From positions 1-5,288 of the forward strand of contig JAHIQV010000175.1 in assembly GCA_018903185.1 (NCBI GenBank): DNA of 5,288 bases. The letters are read 5' to 3'. The notes under the pieces were generated by a model, which was not told where the DNA came from, did not search any database, and saw nothing but the letters and a program-made list of their open reading frames with translations. Of this stretch, positions 1 to 5,288 are shown piece by piece. This DNA is from Gammaproteobacteria bacterium (GTDB taxonomy: Bacteria > Pseudomonadota > Gammaproteobacteria > Burkholderiales > Burkholderiaceae_C). Position 1 is the stretch's first letter. Every line of letters begins with the position of its first letter. The translations under genes were made by a program, and so were the position numbers.

Positions 1-20
1 CAAAGCGTTGCAGTCCGCGG

Positions 21-26
21 GATAAT
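21..26 (+). promoter_or_regulatory. possible -10 box for a leaderless or near-leaderless map transcript
   Basis: The hexamer GATAAT matches the sigma-70 -10 consensus TATAAT at five of six bases and is the only AT-rich patch in the leader. If used, transcription would start near position 33, at or just before the map start codon. The matching -35 element would lie at or beyond the left edge of the window, so it cannot be tested here. No convincing Shine-Dalgarno sequence lies between this hexamer and the ATG; the intervening bases are C-rich. A chance match is quite possible. Confidence 0.3.
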
Positions 27-34
27 CGCCCCCC

Positions 35-865
35 ATGAGCATCACCTACAAAGACGATACCGGCATTGCGGGCATGCGCGTCGCCGGCAGACTGGCCTCC
101 GAAGTGCTGGACTACCTCACCCCGCACGTGGTGCCCGGCGTCACCACCGAGGCGCTGGACAAGCTGGCGCACGACTACATCGTGAACGTGCAGGGCGCCA
201 TTCCGGCGCCACTGAACTACGCACCCTCGGGCTACATCCCCTACCCCAAAAGCATCTGCACCTCGATCAACCACCAAGTCTGCCACGGCATCCCGAACGA
301 GAAGGCGCTCAAGAAGGGCGACATCCTCAACATCGACGTGACCGTCATCAAGGACGGCTGGCACGGTGATACCAGCCGCATGTTCATGCTGGGTGGCGAA
401 AGCGCGGCCTCGATCGCGGCGAAGCGCCTGTGCGCCATCACCTACGACGCCATGTGGAAAGGCATCGTCATGGTCAGGCCCGGCGTTCGCCTGGGCGACA
501 TCGGCCACGCGATCCAGGTGTTTGCCGAGGGCAACGGATTCTCCGTGGTGCGCGAGTTCTGTGGCCACGGCATCGGCCAGAAATTTCACGAAGAGCCCCA
601 GGTGCTGCACTACGGCAAACCCGGCACTCTTGAAGAGCTCAAGGTCGGCATGACGTTCACCATCGAACCCATGATCAACGCCGGCAAACGCGACATCAAG
701 GAAATGGGCGACGGCTGGACCATCGTCACCAAGGACCGTTCGTTGTCCGCCCAGTGGGAACACACGATCCTGGTCACGGAAACCGGCTACGAAGTGCTCA
801 CGCTCTCGGCCGGCAGCCCCCCGCTGCCCGCGTTCGTCACCCCAGCGGTCAGCACCGCGGCCTGA
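35..865 (+). CDS. map: type I methionine aminopeptidase
   Basis: Cytosolic metallopeptidase that removes the initiator methionine from new proteins when residue 2 is small, after deformylation. The 276-residue protein is a single pita-bread catalytic domain. The five dinuclear-metal ligands of the family are all visible: D101 and D112 (in NIDVTVIKDGWHGDTS), H178 (CGHGIG), E211 (TIEPM) and E242 (QWEHT). The substrate-binding histidines H84 (CHGIP) and H185 (FHEEP) are also present. The start is well fixed: an in-frame TAA at 23-25 excludes any earlier start, and the N-terminus aligns with E. coli Map from its first residues, including the MRVAGRLA stretch. The protein is about 12 residues longer than E. 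coli Map (264) because of a Pro/Ala/Thr-rich tail from about residue 259. glnD follows 27 bases downstream, so the two are probably co-transcribed. In many proteobacteria map is divergent from rpsB-tsf, which would lie left of this window if that order holds here. Identity is near certain from the motifs. Confidence 0.97.
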   Translation: MSITYKDDTGIAGMRVAGRLASEVLDYLTPHVVPGVTTEALDKLAHDYIVNVQGAIPAPLNYAPSGYIPYPKSICTSINHQVCHGIPNEKALKKGDILNIDVTVIKDGWHGDTSRMFMLGGESAASIAAKRLCAITYDAMWKGIVMVRPGVRLGDIGHAIQVFAEGNGFSVVREFCGHGIGQKFHEEPQVLHYGKPGTLEELKVGMTFTIEPMINAGKRDIKEMGDGWTIVTKDRSLSAQWEHTILVTETGYEVLTLSAGSPPLPAFVTPAVSTAA

Positions 866-881
866 CCCGTGACGGGCCAAC

Positions 882-886
882 AGGAG
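882..886 (+). promoter_or_regulatory. Shine-Dalgarno site that fixes the glnD start
   Basis: AGGAG lies six bases before the ATG at 893, which is ideal spacing for ribosome binding. The other in-frame candidate, a GTG at 869-871, is only three bases after the map stop codon and has no purine-rich site ahead of it. This favours the ATG at 893 and independent initiation of glnD within the map-glnD transcript. Confidence 0.75.
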
Positions 887-892
887 AGCGCC

Positions 893-3592
893 ATGGGCGA
901 TCTGAGCGCACTGCGGTTGCAATACCGCAGCGACAAAGCCACCCTGATGAACAGGCTGGGTGTGCAGGGCACCTCCACCCGGGGGGTGCGCAGCGCCCTG
1001 CAGAAACTGTCGCGCCTGACCGACCAGACGCTGCGCGAACTCTGGACCCGCTCGGGCTTCGGGCCCACGTTTTCGCTCATCGCGGTGGGGGGCTATGGCC
1101 GCGGCGAGCTGTTTCCGTATTCGGACGTGGACGTGCTCGTGCTGCTGCCCGACGGCAGCGAACCCGACCGGGACGAAACGCTCAAGACCCGACTCGAAGG
1201 CTTCATCGGCGCCTGCTGGGATGTGGGCCTGGAGATCGGCTCCAGCGTGCGCACCATCGCCGACTGCGTGGCCGAGGCCTCCAAAGACGTGACAGTGCAG
1301 ACCTCGCTGCTCGAATGCCGCCTGATCTGCGGTGGGAAATCGCAGTTCACCACACTCGTCAACCAGCTCAGCGAAGCGATGGACCCCAAGGCGTTCTTCG
1401 TCGCCAAGACGCTGGAAATGCGCCAGCGCCATCACAAGTTTGAGAACACGCCCTACTCGCTCGAACCCAACTGCAAGGAATCGCCCGGTGGCCTGCGCGA
1501 TCTGCAGATCATCCTCTGGGTGGCCAAGGCGGCGGGACTGGGCCGCAGCTGGGACGAACTGGCGCGAAAGGGCCTGGCCACGCCGCTCGAAGCGCGCCAG
1601 ATCAAAGCCAACGAGGCCCTGCTCAACCTGATCCGTGCGCGCCTGCATCTGTTGTCCAACCGGCGCGAAGACCGGCTGGTCTTCGACCTGCAGAACGCGG
1701 TGGCCGAATCGTTCGGCTTCAAGCCACAGGTGCCGGCCGTCATCACCCCCAGCGGCCCCGGCCCCCACGCAGCCCCTGTCGTGCGCGGTGCGCGACGCGC
1801 CAGCGAAGTGCTGATGAAGCGCTACTACTGGGCCGCCAAGGCCGTCACCCAGCTCAACCAGATCCTGCTGCTCAACATCGAGGAGCGCCTCGCCAGCGAC
1901 GACGTCGGCGTGGACCGCATGCGCCCGATCAACGAGCGCTTCTTTGACAAGGCGGGCATGCTGGAAGTGGCCAGCGACAACCTCTACACGCAGCACCCGC
2001 ACGCGATCCTGGAAACCTTTCACATCTACCAGACCACCGTGGGCATCAAGGGCCTGTCGGCGCGCACGCTGCGCGCGCTCTACAACGCCCGTCCGGTGAT
2101 GAACGCGAAGTTCCGCAACGACCCGGTCAATCGCGCCACCTTCATGCAGATCCTGATGGAGCCCGAGGGCATCACGCACGCCATGCGACTGATGAACCAG
2201 ACCTCGGTGCTCGGGCGCTACCTCTGGGTGTTCCGCCACATCGTGGGCCAGATGCAGCACGACCTGTTCCACGTCTACACCGTGGACCAGCACATCCTGA
2301 TGGTGCTGCGCAACGTGCGCCGCTTCTTCATCGCCGACCACTCGCACGAATACCCGTTCTGCTCGCAACTGGCCGCCGGCTGGGACAAGCCCTGGATCTT
2401 CTACATCGCCGCGCTGTTCCACGATATCGCCAAGGGCCGCGGCGGCGACCACTCCGACCTCGGCGCCAAGGACGTGCGCAGCTTCTGCCGCCAGCACGGC
2501 ATCGAACGGGCCGACGCCAAACTGATCGAGTTTCTCGTGGCCGAGCACCTGACCATGAGCCGCATGGCGCAGAAGGAGGACCTGAGCGACCCGGACGTGA
2601 TCAACGGTTTTGCCCAGCGTGTGGGCAACGAGCGCTACCTCACCGCGCTCTACCTGCTCACCGTCGCCGACATCCGCGGCACCAGCCCCAAGGTCTGGAA
2701 CGCCTGGAAGGGCAAGCTGCTGGAAGACCTGTACCGCTACACCCTGCGCGCGCTCGGTGGCCGCGCGCCCGATCCGGACGCCGTGATCGAGGCCCGCAAG
2801 CGCGAAGCCCTGTCGATGCTGGCCCTGCATGCCCTGCCCCACCTGGCGCACAAGGCGCTGTGGGACACGCTGGACGTGAGCTACTTCATGCGCCACCAGG
2901 CCGACGAAATTGCGTGGCACACGCGGGTGTTGACCCGCGAACTGGCTGTTCGAGCCGTGGCTTCAAAAGCCGCCAGCCCTGAAGCGGTCGGGCATGAAGC
3001 GCAGGAACCGGACAACAGCATCGTGCGCGCCCGCCTGTCAACCGAGGGCGAGGGCCTGCAGGTGCTCGTGTACGCACCCGACCAGCACGACCTGTTTGCC
3101 CGCATCTGCGGCTACTTCGACAACGCCGGCTTCAGCATCCTGGACGCCCGGATCCACACCACGCACACCGGCCACGCGCTCGACACCTTCCAGGTGGTGG
3201 CGCCCACGCTGTCCGAGCACTACCGCGCGCTGACCGCCATGGTGGAAAACGACCTGGCCCTGGCCATCGACCAGCGCGGACCGCTGCCCGCGCCCAGCAA
3301 GGGCCGGCTGTCCCGCCGCGTCAAGAGCTTTCCGATCACACCGCGCGTGGACCTGCGGCCCGACGAAAAAGCCCAGCGCTGGCTGCTCAGCGTCTCGGCC
3401 AGTGACCGCGCCGGCCTGCTTTACTGCATCACGCGCGTGCTCGCGCGCTACGACATCAGCGTGCAGCTCGCCAAAATCACCACCCTGGGCGAGCGCGTGG
3501 AAGACACTTTCCTCATCAGCGGCTCCCAGCTGCAGGTCAACAAGCGGCAGATCGAGATCGAAACCGAGTTGCTGGAGACGCTGGAAGGTTAG
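893..3592 (+). CDS. glnD: bifunctional [protein-PII] uridylyltransferase / uridylyl-removing enzyme
   Basis: GlnD is the cytosolic glutamine sensor of the nitrogen regulatory cascade. It adds UMP to PII proteins (GlnB/GlnK) when glutamine is low and removes it when glutamine is high, thereby controlling NtrB/NtrC and glutamine synthetase adenylylation. From the ATG at 893 the protein has 899 residues, close to E. coli GlnD (890). Domains in order: a nucleotidyltransferase domain with GGYGRGEL (66-73) and catalytic D78 and D80 in SDVDVLVL; a GlnD helical region with SPGGLRDLQ (197-205) and MKRYYWAA; a metal-dependent HD phosphohydrolase domain with H467, H510-D511 (LFHDIAKG), D519-H520 (GGDHSD), H552 and D593; and two C-terminal ACT domains, at about 721-790 and 828-897, that bind glutamine. 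All key residues are intact, so both activities are expected. A GTG at 869 would add eight residues but has no ribosome binding site. A Gly/Pro-rich loop (283-303) and a variable linker before ACT1 (684-714) stand out within an otherwise conserved protein. The gene lies directly behind map and converges on def. Confidence 0.97.
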   Translation: MGDLSALRLQYRSDKATLMNRLGVQGTSTRGVRSALQKLSRLTDQTLRELWTRSGFGPTFSLIAVGGYGRGELFPYSDVDVLVLLPDGSEPDRDETLKTRLEGFIGACWDVGLEIGSSVRTIADCVAEASKDVTVQTSLLECRLICGGKSQFTTLVNQLSEAMDPKAFFVAKTLEMRQRHHKFENTPYSLEPNCKESPGGLRDLQIILWVAKAAGLGRSWDELARKGLATPLEARQIKANEALLNLIRARLHLLSNRREDRLVFDLQNAVAESFGFKPQVPAVITPSGPGPHAAPVVRGARRASEVLMKRYYWAAKAVTQLNQILLLNIEERLASDDVGVDRMRPINERFFDKAGMLEVASDNLYTQHPHAILETFHIYQTTVGIKGLSARTLRALYNARPVMNAKFRNDPVNRATFMQILMEPEGITHAMRLMNQTSVLGRYLWVFRHIVGQMQHDLFHVYTVDQHILMVLRNVRRFFIADHSHEYPFCSQLAAGWDKPWIFYIAALFHDIAKGRGGDHSDLGAKDVRSFCRQHGIERADAKLIEFLVAEHLTMSRMAQKEDLSDPDVINGFAQRVGNERYLTALYLLTVADIRGTSPKVWNAWKGKLLEDLYRYTLRALGGRAPDPDAVIEARKREALSMLALHALPHLAHKALWDTLDVSYFMRHQADEIAWHTRVLTRELAVRAVASKAASPEAVGHEAQEPDNSIVRARLSTEGEGLQVLVYAPDQHDLFARICGYFDNAGFSILDARIHTTHTGHALDTFQVVAPTLSEHYRALTAMVENDLALAIDQRGPLPAPSKGRLSRRVKSFPITPRVDLRPDEKAQRWLLSVSASDRAGLLYCITRVLARYDISVQLAKITTLGERVEDTFLISGSQLQVNKRQIEIETELLETLEG

Positions 3593-3603
3593 GCGCGAAC
3601 CGC
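3593..3603. other. 11-base convergent junction between glnD and def
   Basis: The glnD TAG (3590-3592) and the def TGA (complement of 3604-3606) face each other across only 11 bases. I see no GC-rich hairpin followed by a T tract on either strand. A GGTT/AACC pairing around a 7-base loop (3587-3601) is too weak to call a terminator. Transcription from both sides probably runs some distance into the opposite gene or ends by Rho. Confidence 0.6.
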
Positions 3604-4143
3604 TCAGTCGTCCTCGGCCGCGTCCAGGCCGGGAAACAGCACCTCGGTGAAGCCGAAGCGGCTGAAGTCGCGCACCCGCATCGGGTACAGCACGCCCTGC
3701 AGGTGATCGCATTCGTGTTGCACCACCCGGGCATGAAAGCCCTCGGCTTCCCGGTCGATGGGGTTTCCTGCAAGGTCAAAGCCCTGGTAACGGATGCGCT
3801 GCCACCGCGGCACGATGCCGCGCAGACCGGGCACCGACAGACAGCCCTCCCAGCCCTCTTCCTCCAGGTCGCCCAGCGGGGTGATCACCGGGTTGAGCAA
3901 GACCGTGCGCGGCACCATGGGCGCCTCGGGATAACGCGGGTTCGCCGCGCCGGTACCGAAGATCACGAGCTGCAGGTCGACGCCGATCTGCGGCGCGGCC
4001 AGTCCCGCCCCGTTCGCCTCGGCCATGGTCTCGACCATGTCGGAAACCAGGCGGTGCAGCTCGGGCGTGTCGAACCGGGTCACGAGCTGGGCCACGCGCA
4101 GCAGCCTCGGGTCGCCCATTTTCAGGATGGCATGAAGGGTCAT
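3604..4143 (-). CDS. def: peptide deformylase
   Basis: Cytosolic Fe(II)-type metallohydrolase that removes the formyl group from the N-terminal formylmethionine of nascent proteins, the step before Map. The 179-residue protein shows the three family motifs: [10 protein letters not shown] (45-54), EGCLS (99-103, metal ligand C101) and HECDH (143-147, metal ligands H143 and H147, catalytic E144). Motifs 1 and 2 are separated by more residues than in E. coli Def, with an extra stretch around residues 65-79. Together with SVPGLRG and the HECDHLQG form, this resembles the PDF1A-like branch often present as a second deformylase in Burkholderiales rather than the copy next to fmt; that subclass is an inference. 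The start is supported by the typical opening ([10 protein letters not shown]). No Shine-Dalgarno sequence precedes it; its ATG overlaps the upstream gene's TGA, so translation probably depends on coupling. The gene appears complete. Confidence 0.96.
   Translation of the reverse strand: MTLHAILKMGDPRLLRVAQLVTRFDTPELHRLVSDMVETMAEANGAGLAAPQIGVDLQLVIFGTGAANPRYPEAPMVPRTVLLNPVITPLGDLEEEGWEGCLSVPGLRGIVPRWQRIRYQGFDLAGNPIDREAEGFHARVVQHECDHLQGVLYPMRVRDFSRFGFTEVLFPGLDAAEDD
4140..4143 (-). promoter_or_regulatory. ATGA stop-start overlap coupling the dioxygenase gene to def
   Basis: On the minus strand the four bases ATGA contain both the def start codon (ATG, complement of 4141-4143) and the stop codon of the upstream gene (TGA, complement of 4140-4142). 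The bases just before it on that strand read CCTCCACAAC, which is pyrimidine-rich and not a ribosome binding site. Def translation is therefore likely to rely on ribosomes that have just finished the upstream gene. Confidence 0.7.
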
Positions 4144-5258
4144 GTTGTGGAGGTCCGGGCTGAATCGGGGCCTTCTTCAATGTAGTGCTGATGGCGCTTG
4201 CGGACCACCGCCGCGGCCTCGTCGTACAGGAACGGCAGGTACATGTAGCGCCGGCCGGCGGTCACGGGCATGGCCTCGTGCAGCATCGAGCAGGAGAACA
4301 CCACCGCACCGCCGCTGGGTGCGGTGTACAGGCTGTTGCCGTATTCCGGAAACCGCAACTGTCCGCCGCTGTATTCCCCGGTGTTGAGGAACAGCGAGAC
4401 GGCAAAACGCCGGTGGGCCGTGCCCAGGGTGGTGTTATCACGGTGCGCCCGGAAATGCCCACCCTCGGCCGCGTCGTAACACGCCACCAGATGGCGCTCC
4501 AGGTGTGAAGCCTCGAACTGAAACGCGTTGCGAATCTGTGGCACCAGGCGATGGCGGATGGACGTCACACACTGCTGCCGTAAGGCCGGATCCGCGATGG
4601 CCCAGTCACTTCGCACCTTGTGCCGGCGGTCCTGAAGCTGAACCGTCTTGCCGTCCACGTCGCGCATGAAACCGGAAGGCGCTCCACCATGGAGGTCATA
4701 GGCGGCCCGCAGGACGCGGCACAAGCCAGGGCTGAACACCCGCGGGACGATCAGCACCGGCGCAAATGCCCCCACCGGATGGGGTGGATCGAAACGCGGC
4801 AGGGTGGGCAAGAGCTGAAACAAGCGTGAGAGGCTGGTGGCCGTGTCCCCGCCCAGGCGATAGGCGCTGACCACACGCAGGGTCGGGTCCAGCAGGTAGA
4901 CCGATTTGCGCAGCGTACCGTCCTTCTCACGCAGTCCGAAGCCCGCAGCGATCGCATGGTCGAAGTCCCAGAACACCCGCAAGCCCGGCATCTGGCGCGT
5001 GATGCGGGACTGGGTCTCGTCCTCGGGGTCATGGCTGACCCGGAAATACGACAGTCGTTCGTCGTCGAACAGGTCCCGGTGCTCCTGCACCGCCTGTTCA
5101 AGCTGCTGGCTGTCGGCGTCCGCGGCCGACCCGAAAAAACCCAGCAAAACAAAGCGGCCAGCGGCAGAGTCGAAACTGAATCGGGGGTTGGTCGAGGACC
5201 GGGCATGGAACCAGGGCGCAGGCTCGCCGATGACCAGAGGATTGTCGCGGGGATCCAT
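4140..5258 (-). CDS. fusion of a cysteine-free redoxin-like domain and an Fe(II)/2-oxoglutarate dioxygenase
   Basis: The 372-residue protein has two parts. Residues about 8-150 look like an AhpC/TSA (peroxiredoxin/thioredoxin-fold) domain: an IGEPAPWF opening, a [11 protein letters not shown] strand, and a [19 protein letters not shown] ending like the family's LIDP segment. This part contains no cysteine; the first in the protein is C180. The peroxidatic position therefore has no thiol and peroxidase activity is unlikely. Residues about 165-345 look like a prolyl-4-hydroxylase-type dioxygenase: H272-R273-D274 (HxD), distal iron ligand H327 (LHEAMPV) and R337 in [11 protein letters not shown], ten residues on, as the probable 2-oxoglutarate carboxylate anchor. 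The site looks complete, so oxidation of some substrate is expected; that substrate is unknown. No signal peptide or membrane segment is seen. The start is the earliest possible: an in-frame TGA (complement of 5280-5282) lies 21 bases upstream with no start codon between. No good ribosome binding site is visible. Its stop overlaps the def start, so the two form an operon. I do not recognise a named gene. Confidence 0.85.
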   Translation of the reverse strand: MDPRDNPLVIGEPAPWFHARSSTNPRFSFDSAAGRFVLLGFFGSAADADSQQLEQAVQEHRDLFDDERLSYFRVSHDPEDETQSRITRQMPGLRVFWDFDHAIAAGFGLREKDGTLRKSVYLLDPTLRVVSAYRLGGDTATSLSRLFQLLPTLPRFDPPHPVGAFAPVLIVPRVFSPGLCRVLRAAYDLHGGAPSGFMRDVDGKTVQLQDRRHKVRSDWAIADPALRQQCVTSIRHRLVPQIRNAFQFEASHLERHLVACYDAAEGGHFRAHRDNTTLGTAHRRFAVSLFLNTGEYSGGQLRFPEYGNSLYTAPSGGAVVFSCSMLHEAMPVTAGRRYMYLPFLYDEAAAVVRKRHQHYIEEGPDSARTSTT

Positions 5259-5288
5259 GGAGTGGGCAGTGGGCTGTCTTCAACGCCG

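Noticed and set aside
17..22. GCGGGA considered as a Shine-Dalgarno site for map.
   Set aside because: It matches the consensus poorly and lies 12 bases before the start codon, too far for good ribosome binding.
754..1443. A 229-codon open frame on the plus strand overlapping the end of map and the start of glnD.
   Set aside because: It is out of frame with both well-supported genes, is Arg/Ala/Pro/His-rich with no known domain, and is explained by GC-rich codon bias.
3587..3601. A small GGTT/AACC inverted repeat at the end of glnD, considered as a terminator.
   Set aside because: The stem is only four base pairs around a seven-base loop, with no following T tract on either strand.
3038..3712. 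A 224-codon open frame on the minus strand opposite the 3' end of glnD.
   Set aside because: It lies antisense to the ACT domains of an intact glnD, has a composition rich in Gly, Ala, Val, Arg and Gln with no recognisable motif, and is the usual mirror frame of GC-rich coding DNA.
3703..4185. A 160-codon open frame on the plus strand opposite def.
   Set aside because: It is antisense to the conserved deformylase motifs and shows no domain or ribosome binding site of its own.
4751..5206. A 151-codon minus-strand frame within the redoxin-like part of the dioxygenase gene.
   Set aside because: It is a shifted frame inside a gene whose own frame has recognisable redoxin features; its product is low-complexity Arg/Ser/Thr/Cys-rich sequence.
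5098..5283. A 61-codon minus-strand frame starting at a TTG near the right edge, which could suggest an earlier start for the dioxygenase gene.
   Set aside because: It is not in frame with the dioxygenase, and that gene's own frame has a TGA stop 21 bases before its ATG, so it cannot be an N-terminal extension.

Overview
The window is GC-rich chromosomal DNA with four tightly packed genes in two converging pairs. Codon third positions are mostly G or C, and long shadow ORFs result from this. The map-glnD pair, the GlnD domain layout and the style of the peptide deformylase suggest a betaproteobacterium of the Burkholderiales, probably a Comamonadaceae-like genus. That placement is inferred from protein character and gene order, not from a database search. 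No RNA genes, insertion sequences, CRISPR arrays or phage genes were seen.

Layout: (1) Positions 1-34 are a short upstream leader with a possible -10 box very close to the map start codon. (2) On the + strand, map (type I methionine aminopeptidase) is followed after 27 bases by glnD, the bifunctional uridylyltransferase/uridylyl-removing enzyme that senses glutamine and modifies PII. (3) On the - strand, read from the right edge, a 372-residue protein joins a cysteine-free redoxin-like domain to an Fe(II)/2-oxoglutarate dioxygenase domain. Its stop codon overlaps the start codon of def (peptide deformylase) as ATGA. (4) The glnD and def stop codons face each other across 11 bases with no clear terminator.

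How the genes relate: Def and Map perform the two successive steps of N-terminal methionine excision, deformylation and then methionine removal, and here they flank the nitrogen-sensing gene glnD. map, glnD and def look intact, with all expected active-site residues, and are ordinary housekeeping genes. The least ordinary item is the redoxin-like/dioxygenase fusion. Its dioxygenase site looks complete (HxD, distal His, 2-oxoglutarate-binding Arg), but its redoxin domain has no cysteine at all. Its overlap with def suggests co-expression and possibly a role connected with translation or protein modification, which remains a hypothesis. I do not see a clearly new multi-gene system.
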